Made by a program: the position numbers and the translations under genes. The notes beneath the pieces were generated by a model, which saw only the letters and a list, made by a program, of their open reading frames with translations, had not been told where the DNA came from and made no database searches. A stretch of 64,000 bases of DNA from Pseudomonadota bacterium (GTDB lineage: Bacteria > Pseudomonadota > Gammaproteobacteria > Burkholderiales > Burkholderiaceae_C): positions 10,522 to 74,521 of the forward strand of contig JAEZWW010000047.1 of NCBI GenBank assembly GCA_023442945.1. The letters are read 5' to 3'. Shown here piece by piece: positions 7,992-15,827 of the stretch; positions within the stretch are counted from its first letter, which is position 1; each line of letters opens with the position of its first letter.

Positions 7992-8462
7992 ATGAAACGA
8001 ACCACTCTCATCGCCGTGCTGGCCGCTGCTGGCGCCTGCCTGTCGGCATGTGCCAGCCACGCCCCGGGCGGCAAAGCTGTTACCGAACGCGCGGAGGCTA
8101 ACCGCCGCACCGTGCTGGAATACTACGAAAAAGGGCTGAACCAGAAGGACGCCGAAGCGGCGCTTCAGTACGTTGGAGAACAGTACCTGCAGCACAACCC
8201 GCTGGTCGCTGATGGGCGAGAAGGCTTTCGCCAGTTCATCCAGAAGCTGCGCCAGGAGCATCCGCAGTCGCACAGCGAGGTCAAGCGCAGCTTTGTCGAT
8301 GGCGACTACGTCATCCTGCACGTGCACGGTGTGCGCGACCCCGGCACACGAGGCAACGCCATTGTCGACATCTTCCGGCTGGACCGCGGCAAGATCGTCG
8401 AGCACTGGGACGCCATCCAGCCTATCCCTGAAACGACGGCCAGTGGCCGTCCCATGTTCTAG
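7992..8462 (+). CDS. SnoaL/NTF2-like lipoprotein, copy 1
   Basis: 156 residues starting MKRTTLIAV. A hydrophobic signal ends in a lipobox (LSAC), so the mature protein should be a lipoprotein. The rest resembles SnoaL-like proteins of the NTF2 fold: NRRTVLEYYEKGLNQKDAE, YLQHNPLVADG, GFRQFI, then HVHGVRDPG and KIVEHWDAIQP. SnoaL-type proteins include polyketide cyclases and many proteins of unknown role, so no reaction is assigned. A close paralogue lies at 9834-10298 with nearly the same mature core. Upstream, 7771-7991 shows no gene. Confidence 0.82.
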   Translation: MKRTTLIAVLAAAGACLSACASHAPGGKAVTERAEANRRTVLEYYEKGLNQKDAEAALQYVGEQYLQHNPLVADGREGFRQFIQKLRQEHPQSHSEVKRSFVDGDYVILHVHGVRDPGTRGNAIVDIFRLDRGKIVEHWDAIQPIPETTASGRPMF

Positions 8463-8577
8463 CCTTGGTGGCCGTTCACCTCAACGCGCGGCCCTGTCCC
8501 AACCTCGAGCAGGGTCAGCGGCGCGCGCGTGAAACCCTTCGCGATCTTCTTCAACCGCACACCGCTACAGCCCTGCC

Positions 8578-9369
8578 ATGAACGCCGTCCTTGAATTGCC
8601 CACCGCCCCCGTCGCCTTGGCGAAGCTGCATCCCGACGAACAGGCCGCGCGCCAGCAGCTCGCCGCCTGCTACCGCATCTTCGCGATGCTGGGGTGGACG
8701 GAGATGATCTACAACCACATCACGCTGCGCCTGCCCGACAGCGTGACGGGCGGCGACAAGCAGTTCTTGATCAACCCGTTCGGCCTTCACTACACCGAGG
8801 TGACGGCCAGCAACCTGGTCAAAATCAACCTGGCGGGCGACATCCTGGACGGCTCGGCTTACCCCATCAACCCGGCCGGCTACGTGCTGCACAGCGCGAT
8901 CCACGACGGGGTGGCAGGCGCGCACTGCGTCATGCACACGCACACCACGGCCGGGGTGGCGGTGGCGTCGCTGGCCAGCGGCCTGTCGCAAAGCAACTTC
9001 TACAGCGCGCAGCTGCACGGCATGGTGGCGTACCACGACTTTGAGGGCATTACGATCCATGGCGAAGAGGGCCCGCGCGTGATCGCCAGCATCGGTGGCC
9101 GCAAGGCCGTTATCCTGCGCAACCACGGCCTTCTGAGCTGGGGCCAGACATTGCCGCAAGCCTTCGTCGTGCTGTGGACTCTGCAGCGCGCCTGTGAGAT
9201 CCAGTTGGCTACACAAAGCATGGGTGCGCCGCTGCCGGTGCCCGAGGCGATTGCCGCCCAATGCACACGCGATTCGCTGCAATTCGACCCCAAGCATGGC
9301 GCTGGTCAGGACCTGTTCAACGCGCTCGTTCGGCAGATTGAGCGGCTCGACCCAAGCTATAAAAACTGA
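8578..9369 (+). CDS. Class II aldolase/adducin-family protein
   Basis: 263 residues. Zinc-dependent aldolase fold as in FucA/AraD: ACYRIFAMLGWTEMIYNHITLRL, then the paired zinc histidines in VMHTHTTAGVAVA and a later His in ILRNHGLLSWG. Many members act on sugar phosphates; others are adducin-like with unknown substrate, so none is assigned. The last codons (SYKN and TGA) are supplied by repeat A, which starts at 9355. A sequence at 10421-10580 looks like the worn remains of a second copy. Flanked by the two paralogous lipoproteins. Confidence 0.85.
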   Translation: MNAVLELPTAPVALAKLHPDEQAARQQLAACYRIFAMLGWTEMIYNHITLRLPDSVTGGDKQFLINPFGLHYTEVTASNLVKINLAGDILDGSAYPINPAGYVLHSAIHDGVAGAHCVMHTHTTAGVAVASLASGLSQSNFYSAQLHGMVAYHDFEGITIHGEEGPRVIASIGGRKAVILRNHGLLSWGQTLPQAFVVLWTLQRACEIQLATQSMGAPLPVPEAIAAQCTRDSLQFDPKHGAGQDLFNALVRQIERLDPSYKN

Positions 9370-9406
9370 AGCTGTCTGCGCAGATAGGTGTTGGGCTGAG
9401 GGCCTA
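9355..9406 (+). repeat. Repeat A supplying the aldolase stop codon
   Basis: AGCTATAAAAACTGAAGCTG then TGCGCAGAT and a diverged GGGCTGAGGGCC. The TGA stop of the aldolase gene (9367-9369) lies inside the repeat. Confidence 0.75.
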
Positions 9407-9833
9407 AGCAGCTTAGAAAAGCGCTTCAGGCCATCGCGGCGACCGGCACGAAGTGCCGAGGCCTGCCAGCACATGCAGCTGAAAACGGTACGGGGTTGAA
9501 GCACCCGTGCCACATCGGCGCGCGACGGGACGTGCAGGCGTTCAGCTGCCCATCGCGCGCCACATGTGGGTGCGTTCGATACCCGCCGGTCGATCCGGCG
9601 TGCAGGCCGCACCCGATGTCGCAATGCCCCGGATCCGCCAAGGTGAAAGGGCGACGCTATCCTGTGGGCTCCCGAAGATCAGGCACGCGAGTGGCTGGTC
9701 GCCGGTGCACAGTGTGTCGCCGTGACGTGGAAACGCCAGTACCTACAGCCGCCACGCGGTGCGGCTGACTGTGTACAAGGCCGGTCCGGTCAATCCGACA
9801 TCTCCCTCCAACAGCGACTGAAAGGAAAGATGT
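9370..9833. other. 464-base intergenic stretch
   Basis: The first 37 bases are the rest of a repeat A copy. Beyond that no credible gene is seen; short open frames lack family features. A small inverted repeat CGCCGG/CCGGCG occurs at 9584-9600. A purine-rich ribosome site (AAAGGAAAG) lies just before the next start. Confidence 0.5.
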
Positions 9834-10298
9834 ATGCGACGCCCTTACCTCACCCCGCTTCTGGCAGCGGCCGCGCTGACCCTGTCAGCATGCGCTCAGA
9901 CGACGGCTGCGCCCCCGCTCTCGCAGGCGGAAACCAACCGCCGCAACGTGCTGGATTTCTATGAGAAAGCGCTCAACCAGAAGGACGCCGACGCGGCCGT
10001 GCAGTACCTCGGTCCGCGCTACGTTCAGCACAACCCGGTGGCCGCCGATGGCGTGGAAGGCTTTCGCCAGTTCATCGGCTACCTGCGCGACAAGCAGCCC
10101 CGCTCACACAGCGAGATCAAGCGCAGCTTCGTGGACGGCGACTATGTGATCCTACACGTGCATGCGGTGAATGGCCCGGGCGACCGCGGCAGCGCCATCA
10201 TCGACATCTTCAAGCTGGAAAACGGCAAGATCGTTGAGCACTGGGACGCGATCCAGCCGGTGCCCGCGAAGGCGGCGAACCGCAACGGGATGTTCTGA
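9834..10298 (+). CDS. SnoaL/NTF2-like lipoprotein, copy 2
   Basis: 154 residues; signal peptide with lipobox LSAC near residue 20. The mature part is clearly paralogous to the protein at 7992-8462: both share NRR.VL..YEK.LNQKDA, Y.QHNP..ADG..GFRQFI, SFVDGDYVILHVH and KIVEHWDAIQP. The pair sits on either side of the aldolase gene, so the likely history is duplication of a lipoprotein-aldolase unit. Function unknown; an envelope-bound small-molecule binding or cyclase-like role is possible from the fold only. Confidence 0.82.
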   Translation: MRRPYLTPLLAAAALTLSACAQTTAAPPLSQAETNRRNVLDFYEKALNQKDADAAVQYLGPRYVQHNPVAADGVEGFRQFIGYLRDKQPRSHSEIKRSFVDGDYVILHVHAVNGPGDRGSAIIDIFKLENGKIVEHWDAIQPVPAKAANRNGMF

Positions 10299-10420
10299 AC
10301 GAACCACCGTCGGATGGGCCGGGCGCAGCCGACAGGGCGCCGCTCGGTGCGCATTTGCGTCTGCGCCTGCGCCATTTTGGCCACCGCGCGCGCGATAGGC
10401 CTGCCAAGGCCTGCCACGCG

Positions 10421-10580
10421 GTTATCCTGCGCAACCATGGCTGCTGCGTGTGAGCGTGATTCGGCAGCCCGCGCACCTTATCCCGTGGACGACGCCAGGC
10501 ATTGGCGGCGCAGCGACCGGTGCCCTAGGCGCGGTGTGCCCGAAGGTGTTCAACGCGGGCGCGACAGCCAAATCGGCTTG
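10421..10580 (+). pseudogene. Decayed remnant of a second class II aldolase gene
   Basis: GTTATCCTGCGCAACCATGG at 10421-10440 matches 19 of 20 bases of the intact aldolase at 9109-9128 (the ILRNHG zinc-site codons). Further downstream GTGTTCAACGCG matches CTGTTCAACGCG of the intact gene, about 80 bases closer than in the original, and the remnant ends at a repeat A copy (AGCTATAAAAAC), exactly as the intact gene does. No open frame remains. The order lipoprotein, aldolase, repeat A is therefore present twice, the second time with a dead aldolase. Only short blocks align by eye, so this needs an alignment. Confidence 0.55.
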
Positions 10581-10585
10581 ATGTG

Positions 10586-10638
10586 AGCTATAAAAACAGA
10601 AGCTGCTTGCGCAGATGGTTGTAGGGCTGGAGGCCTGA
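10586..10638 (+). repeat. Repeat A acting as leader and ribosome binding site of the next gene
   Basis: Near-consensus copy: AGCTATAAAAACAGAAGCTG, TGCGCAGATGG, TAGGGCTGGAGGCCTGA. Its conserved GGAGG lies five bases before the ATG at 10639, at ideal Shine-Dalgarno spacing, with no other candidate site. Confidence 0.8.
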
Positions 10639-11619
10639 ATGATTCAAAAAGTGGCAATCTACGGGGCCGGCGCCATTGGTGGCTGGATGGGCGTGAAGCT
10701 GGCGCAGGCGGGCTGCGCGCTGAGTGTGGTGGCGCGCGGCGCCACGCTGGCCGCCTTGCGCGCCGACGGGCTGCGCCTGCGCGATGGCGAGGCCGAACAC
10801 CGCGTGGCCGTGCAAGCGTCCGACCAGCCGGCGGACCTGGGCGTGCAGGACCTGGTGGTGGTGTCGGTCAAGGCGCCGTCGATGGGTGACGTGGCGCGCG
10901 CCATCGGCCCCTTGATCGGTCCTGACACGATCGTGCTGACCGCCATGAATGGCGTGCCCTGGTGGTTTCTGCAGGGCTTTGGCGGCCCGGTGGCCGGGCG
11001 CACGCTGGAGGCGGTCGACCCGGGCGGCGGCATCGCCGCGCACATCCCCGCCGCGCAGGTGCTGGGCTGCGTGGTGCACGCCAGTTGCGTGGTCGAAGCG
11101 CCGGGCGTCATCCGCCGCCGCATGGGCAACGGCCTGATCGTGGGCGAGCCCGCGGGGGGCGAAACGCCGCGCCTGCGCGCGCTGGTCGATCTGCTGGTGC
11201 GCGCCGGCTTCGACACCACCCTGACGCAGCAGATCCAGAAAGACATTTGGTACAAGCTGTGGGGCAACATGACCGTCAACCCGGTCTGCGCCATGACCGG
11301 CGCCACGTCCGACGTGGTGCTGGACGACCCGTTGGCGCGCGGCTTCATCAGCCAGGTGATGCTGGAGGCGCGCGAGATCGGCGCGCGCATCGGCATCCCG
11401 ATCGCCGAGCAGCCGGAAGACCGCCACGCCGTCACGCGCAAGCTGGGCGCCATGCGCCCGTCCATGCTCCAAGACGTGGATGGCGGCCGCCCGGTGGAAA
11501 TCGACGCGCTGGTCGGCTCGGTGCGCGAGCTGGGGCAACTGACCGGCGTGGCCACGCCCTTCACCGACGCGCTGCTCGGCCTGTCGCGCCTGCACGCGCG
11601 CACGCGCGGCTTGTACTGA
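10639..11619 (+). CDS. 2-dehydropantoate 2-reductase-family oxidoreductase (ApbA/PanE)
   Basis: 326 residues. N-terminal Rossmann domain with the NADP-binding GAGAIGGWMG at residues 9-18 (from AIYGAGAIG), and the central block VHASCVVEAPGVIRRRMGNGLIVGEP. The C-terminal ketopantoate reductase domain has the catalytic-type segment DIWYKLWGNMTVNPVCAMTG (Lys and Asn) and the late RPSMLQDVDGGRPVEID. PanE makes pantoate for coenzyme A, but comamonads often carry several paralogues, so the true substrate is uncertain. Translation depends on a Shine-Dalgarno provided by repeat A. The DMT transporter gene follows after 110 bases. Confidence 0.85.
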   Translation: MIQKVAIYGAGAIGGWMGVKLAQAGCALSVVARGATLAALRADGLRLRDGEAEHRVAVQASDQPADLGVQDLVVVSVKAPSMGDVARAIGPLIGPDTIVLTAMNGVPWWFLQGFGGPVAGRTLEAVDPGGGIAAHIPAAQVLGCVVHASCVVEAPGVIRRRMGNGLIVGEPAGGETPRLRALVDLLVRAGFDTTLTQQIQKDIWYKLWGNMTVNPVCAMTGATSDVVLDDPLARGFISQVMLEAREIGARIGIPIAEQPEDRHAVTRKLGAMRPSMLQDVDGGRPVEIDALVGSVRELGQLTGVATPFTDALLGLSRLHARTRGLY

Positions 11620-11729
11620 CCTGCGCGGGTCCGGCGCAGCACGGGCTTAGGTAGCCCGACGGCCGACGCGCCACCGCAGTCCTGGGCGCGACGGCGGTCG
11701 GGTGCGCTGCGTGCGACACTCGCGGGAGC

Positions 11730-12635
11730 ATGAACAGCCCCCCTCGCGCCCTTTCCACGCTTGCGTTCCTCACGCTGCTGTTCATCGCGCTGATGATGGG
11801 CGCCAACCACGTGGCCGCGCGCCTGGCCTTCAACCACGGGGTGGACGTGCCCACGGCCGTCATGTTCCGCAGCATCGTCACCGCCAGCGTGGTCGGGCTG
11901 CTGCTGGTGCTGCACCGCGTGCCGCTGGCGCTGACGGGGCGCCAACGCAAAGCCTTGCCGCTGATCGGCGTGCTGATCGCCATCCAGAGCGTGTGCCTGT
12001 ATTCGGCCGTGGCGCGCTTGCCGGTCGCGCTCGCGCTGCTGGTGTTCAACAGCTTCCCGTTGATGACCGCGCTGTGGGCGCGCCTGCTGTACGGCCACCG
12101 GCCCGAGCGCAGTCTGCTGATGGCCATGCCCGTCATCCTGCTCGGCCTGGTATTGGCGCTGGATGTGCTGGGCGCGGCGTCAGGCCTGGGCGCTGCCGGG
12201 CAGTGGCGCGAGATCGGTGCGGGCGTCGCCTTCGCCGTGGGCGCGTCCGTCACCTTCGGCCTGGCGCTGGTGTTGACGCAACACGAAGCCGGTGGCCTGG
12301 ACGGGCGCCTGCGCACCTTCGCCACCATGGCCATGGTGGGCGTGCTGGCGGGCACGGTTGTGCTGGTGCGCGGCGGCCCGGCGCTGCCAGACGCGCCTGC
12401 GGGCTGGTGGGGGCTGGGCCTGCTGACGCTGCTGTACGGTACTGGCATCACCCTGCTGTTCACCGTGCTGCCGCGCTTGGGCGTGGTCGGCAATTCGGCC
12501 ATCATGAACGTGGAGCCTGTATTCGCGCTGATCCTGGCCTGGCTGATCCTGGGGCAGGCCGTGGCGCCGGTGCAGCTGCTGGGCGCGCTGATCGTCGTGG
12601 GAGCGGTGGTTTGGCTGGGGACGAGAAAAAAGTAG
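11730..12635 (+). CDS. DMT-superfamily (EamA) transporter
   Basis: 301 residues, almost wholly hydrophobic with about ten membrane segments in two five-helix halves, as in EamA exporters of metabolites and amino acids. The first half opens LAFLTLLFIALMMGANHVAARL, and the second half holds the FTVLPRLGVVGNSAIMNVEPV type of segment typical of the family, followed by the last helix pair. Inner membrane. Substrate unknown. The stop codon (12633-12635) lies at the start of repeat C copy 3. Confidence 0.85.
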   Translation: MNSPPRALSTLAFLTLLFIALMMGANHVAARLAFNHGVDVPTAVMFRSIVTASVVGLLLVLHRVPLALTGRQRKALPLIGVLIAIQSVCLYSAVARLPVALALLVFNSFPLMTALWARLLYGHRPERSLLMAMPVILLGLVLALDVLGAASGLGAAGQWREIGAGVAFAVGASVTFGLALVLTQHEAGGLDGRLRTFATMAMVGVLAGTVVLVRGGPALPDAPAGWWGLGLLTLLYGTGITLLFTVLPRLGVVGNSAIMNVEPVFALILAWLILGQAVAPVQLLGALIVVGAVVWLGTRKK

Positions 12636-12745
12636 GCTCCCCGTGAGCCGCTGACGCGGCTTCCCCCTCAAGGGGGACGACGCCAGTGCCCGGCGCAGGT
12701 CCGGGCACGGCGTCTGCTGGGTTGGCCTGCTCCGCGGCCATCTGG
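12634..12745 (+). repeat. Repeat C copy 3, at the end of the DMT transporter gene
   Basis: Modules GAGCCGCTGACGCGGCTT, CCCCCTCAAGGGGG, GTGCCCGG...CCGGGCAC and GGCCTGCTCCGCGGCC in the same order as copies 1 and 2. The first stem has compensating changes relative to copy 1 (GAGGCGCTGACGCGCCTT), which points to a conserved RNA structure. The rest of the gap to 12907 shows no gene. Confidence 0.75.
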
Positions 12746-12907
12746 GCGGCTTGCTGCGCAGCCTTGGGTATACGGGGCGTGCGGACGTTGTGGGGCTTAT
12801 GCGGGGCTTTTGCGGTCGCGTCGCGTTGATGGTCAAGAAGGATTGATGGCGGGCTACCGTCAAACCGCCGCGCTACCATTTGCGCTCTTGCACGCTGCAC
12901 TTGCACC

Positions 12908-13714
12908 ATGACGACCGAACACACGCCTGACGGCGGCGATGACGCCGCGGAATTTGACGACGCCACCAGCGCGACGCTGGACACGCTGGAGGACGTGCTG
13001 GACGCGCTGCGCGAGCGCGATCCGGAGGTGCCGCAGTGGGAGTTCTGCGAAGGCGTGATGACGGCCATGTTGGTGATGCGGCGCACGGTGGACGAGGCCG
13101 AATGGCTCGCCGCGATCTTCGGGCGCGACGCGGACGAAGTGTTCGCCACCCCAGCCGAGCGCACGCGCTTCGTCATGGGCTGGATCGAGCGCGAAGCGCA
13201 GTTGCGCCACGCGCTGGACAACCCGGTGGACGAGCTGGACGCCGACGGCGCGCTGGCGCCGGCCGTGATGGATTGGCGCGGCCTGTTGGCCACGCTGCCC
13301 GAGGAAGAGCGCGCCGAAGCCGCCGACCCCGACGAGCCACCACCCGCGCTGGCGCGCCTGTGGGCCACCGGCATCATGCACGCCGTGGACTTCTGGGAAG
13401 CCGACTGGGCGCCGCCGCGCGACCCGGAGATCGCCGCCATGATGGGCGACGCGCTGCAGTGCATCGCCGACCTGCTGGAGGACGACCGTGGCCCGCCCGC
13501 CATGAACCTGTACGACGAAGACGGCCCACCCAGCGTGAGCGAAGCGCGTTTTGAAGCCTTTGGCGAAGCGCTGTGGGCCGTGTACGACCTGCACGACATC
13601 GCCAAGAGCCTGGGCCCACGCCAGCCGCCCGCGCGCAACGACAACAAGGTCGGCCGCAACGACCCGTGCCCCTGCGGCAGCGGCAAGAAATACAAGAAAT
13701 GCCATGGGGCTTGA
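12908..13714 (+). CDS. UPF0149/YecA-like protein with C-terminal SEC-C zinc motif
   Basis: 268 residues, very acidic in the N-terminal part. The body resembles UPF0149 (YecA/YgfB-like) helical domains: FCEGVMTAMLVMRR, GWIEREAQLRHAL, then ATGIMHAVDFWEADW. The last residues (GRNDPCPCGSGKKYKKCHG) are the SEC-C zinc finger, also found at the end of SecA. YecA-type proteins are proposed to bind SecA, SecB or ribosomes through this motif. Cytoplasmic; exact role unknown. Confidence 0.85.
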   Translation: MTTEHTPDGGDDAAEFDDATSATLDTLEDVLDALRERDPEVPQWEFCEGVMTAMLVMRRTVDEAEWLAAIFGRDADEVFATPAERTRFVMGWIEREAQLRHALDNPVDELDADGALAPAVMDWRGLLATLPEEERAEAADPDEPPPALARLWATGIMHAVDFWEADWAPPRDPEIAAMMGDALQCIADLLEDDRGPPAMNLYDEDGPPSVSEARFEAFGEALWAVYDLHDIAKSLGPRQPPARNDNKVGRNDPCPCGSGKKYKKCHGA

Positions 13715-13791
13715 CCTCAACGACCATGGCTGACGCCGCACATTCCCGGCGGCTTCTGCGACGCTGCCTGACCCGCGTTTGAGGTTTCGGT

Positions 13792-14313
13792 ATGGATGCG
13801 CCAGCCATCAGATTGGATGAGAGCTTTCTCCGCGAATCGCTGACGCTGTTCCATGGGTTCAAGCAATCGGTCCACTGGGACAGCCGCATGAGAGCCCGCA
13901 AGACGGCGAGCTTTGGCGTCTCTTACGACTACTCTCAAATGGCCTTTCCAGAGCAGCCCATGCCGCCCGAGATTTAGGCGGTATGCGATCAACTTGAAGC
14001 GGCGCTGGGTTTCCGGCCCAACAACTGCTTGTTGAACTACTACGAGGACGGCGGCTCCTCGATGGGCTTTCACTCCGATTCGAGCGAGGAGTTGCTGGCC
14101 GGCACCGGTGTGGCGATCGTGTCCCTCGGGCATGTGCGGTCCATTGTCTTTCGCAGCAAAGCAGACAAGTCGGTCGAGTTCGCCTACCCGCTGCCCAGCG
14201 GGTCCTTGCTCTACATGACCAAGCAGATTCAGGACGCTTGGCTGCATGCCATCCCCAAGGATCCGAGTGCCGGTGAACGCATCAGCATGACGTTCCGGGC
14301 CATCGTCAAATAA
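13792..14313 (+). pseudogene. AlkB-like 2OG-Fe(II) dioxygenase gene interrupted by an in-frame TAG
   Basis: One frame of 174 codons, broken only by TAG at 13975-13977 (codon 62). Before it: MDAPAIRLDESFLRESLTLF with the SFGVSYDYS block. After it: NYYEDGGSSMGFHSDSSEE (HxD iron ligands), IVFRSK, LPSGSLLYM, then WLHAIPKD and RISMTFR (distal His and 2OG-binding Arg). All residues expected for an AlkB-type demethylase are present downstream, so the only visible lesion is one nonsense codon. It could be a recent pseudogene, a sequencing error, or a readthrough site. An internal ATG at 14065 lies too close to the HxD motif to give a full domain. The gap from 14314 to 14435 holds no gene. Confidence 0.75.
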
Positions 14314-14435
14314 GCCACGGGCGCGCGTCTGGTCGACACGCGGTGCTCTCGGATCTGCCGCGCACCACGGTCACCAGCACATGCTTCGCCAACTCTGTCT
14401 CAACCAATCGAGATGGCACGACGGAGGCCCTTACA

Positions 14436-14488
14436 GGCTATATCATTGATAGCTGGTCGCGCAAGTGGCACTAGGGCTGGAGGCTGAT
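14436..14488 (+). repeat. Repeat A providing the Shine-Dalgarno of the SpmAB-like gene
   Basis: GCTATATCATTGATAGCTGG, CGCGCAAG, CTAGGGCTGGAGGCTGAT. GGAGG (14479-14483) lies five bases before the TTG at 14489, as in the copy before 10639. Confidence 0.75.
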
Positions 14489-15736
14489 TTGGTTCTGAAT
14501 TTCGTCTGGTTGGGTTTCTTCCTCAGCGCCTTCGTCGCGGCGCTGGGGCAGACGCTGGCGGGCGACTGGACGGTGCTGCCGCGGCTGTTGACCGCGATGT
14601 TCGACGCGGCCAAGACGGGGTTTGACATCTCCATCGGCCTGGTCGGCATGATGGCGCTGTGGCTGGGGTTGATGAAGATCGGCGAGCGCGCCGGCATGAT
14701 CGACGCCTTCGCGCGAGCGGTGAACCCCGTGTTCCGCCACCTCTTTCCCGGCGTGCCCGCCGGCCATCCGGCGCAAGGCGGCATGACCATGAACATGAGC
14801 GCCAACCTGCTCGGCCTGGACAACGCCGCCACGCCGCTGGGTTTGAAGGCAATGCAGGAGTTGCAGTCGCTCAACCCCGAGTCCGACACCGCCACCAACG
14901 CGCAGATCATGTTCCTGGTGCTGAACACGGCCGGGCTGACGCTGATTCCCACCTCGGTCATCGCCATCCGCCAGACCATGGCCGTCAAGCAGGGGCTGGT
15001 CGGCTTCAACGCGGCCGACATCTTCTTGCCCACGCTGATCGCCACCGCGCTGTCATTGCTGGCCGCGCTGCTGTCCGTGGCCTGGGTGCAGCGCCTGCCG
15101 CTGTGGCGCGCCAGCCTGGTGTTGCCGCTGGCGGGCTTCTCTGCCGTGGTTGGCGCGCTGGTGTGGTGGCTGTCGCGCTTCCCGCCCGAGCAGTCGGCGC
15201 AGCTGATGGGCTTGATCGGCGCCGGCGTCATCCTCGCCGTCGTGGCCGCCTTTCTGGTGGCCGGCGCGCTGCGCGGCATCAACGTGTACGACGCCTTCAT
15301 CGACGGAGCTAAAGAAGGCTTTGGCGTGGCGGTGGGCATCATCCCCTACCTGGTCGCCATGCTGGTGGCCATCGCCGCGTTCCGCGCCGCGGGCTTGATG
15401 GATTTGCTGATGGGCGCCATCACCGCAGGTGTCTCGGCGCTGGGCTTGCCGACCGATTTTCTGCCAGCGCTGCCGGTGGGACTGATGAAGGTGCTGTCCG
15501 GCTCCGGCGCGCGCGGGCTGATGGTGGACGTGATGCAGACCTACGGCGTCGACTCATTCGCCGGCAAGCTGGTCGCCATCATCCAGGGCTCGACCGAAAC
15601 CACGTTCTACGTGCTGGCCGTGTACTTCGGCAGCGTCGGCGTCAAACACACGCGCCACGCACTGCCTTGCGCGCTGTTCGCCGACGCGGTCGGGCTGGTG
15701 GCGGCGGTGGGTGTGGCGTACGCGTTTTTTCGTTGA
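14489..15736 (+). CDS. SpmA/SpmB-like nucleoside recognition domain membrane protein
   Basis: 415 residues from the TTG at 14489 (a GTG at 14465 is in frame but would translate the repeat A leader). Two halves: an SpmA-like half with GGMTMNMSANLLGLDNAATP and KAMQEL, and an SpmB-like half with DAFIDGAKEGFGVAVGIIPY, MKVLSGSGARG and IIQGSTETTFYVLAVY. In Bacillus these are separate spore maturation proteins; in non-sporing bacteria the fused form is an inner-membrane protein of unknown role with gate (nucleoside recognition) domains, perhaps transport. About eight to ten membrane segments. The choice of start follows the GGAGG spacing and the natural hydrophobic beginning VLNFVWLGFFL. Confidence 0.8.
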   Translation: MVLNFVWLGFFLSAFVAALGQTLAGDWTVLPRLLTAMFDAAKTGFDISIGLVGMMALWLGLMKIGERAGMIDAFARAVNPVFRHLFPGVPAGHPAQGGMTMNMSANLLGLDNAATPLGLKAMQELQSLNPESDTATNAQIMFLVLNTAGLTLIPTSVIAIRQTMAVKQGLVGFNAADIFLPTLIATALSLLAALLSVAWVQRLPLWRASLVLPLAGFSAVVGALVWWLSRFPPEQSAQLMGLIGAGVILAVVAAFLVAGALRGINVYDAFIDGAKEGFGVAVGIIPYLVAMLVAIAAFRAAGLMDLLMGAITAGVSALGLPTDFLPALPVGLMKVLSGSGARGLMVDVMQTYGVDSFAGKLVAIIQGSTETTFYVLAVYFGSVGVKHTRHALPCALFADAVGLVAAVGVAYAFFR

Positions 15737-15761
15737 GTGGCGGGCAGTCCGTTCCGTGCGG

Positions 15762-15815
15762 ATTGCTATATAAAGTCTAGCTGGCTGCTCAGATTCGACT
15801 AGGGCTGAAGCCTCA
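15762..15815 (+). repeat. Repeat A between two convergent genes
   Basis: TTGCTATATAAAGTCTAGCT, GCTCAGAT, CTAGGGCTGAAGCC. Diverged copy in the 91-base gap between the SpmAB-like gene and rsmI. Confidence 0.65.
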
Positions 15816-15827
15816 TGTCATCCGCAA

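Noticed and set aside
11151..11160. GCCCGCGGGGGGC inside the ApbA/PanE-like gene as another repeat B copy
   Set aside because: Only the short GC palindrome is shared; flanking blocks of repeat B are absent and the residues fit the protein family.
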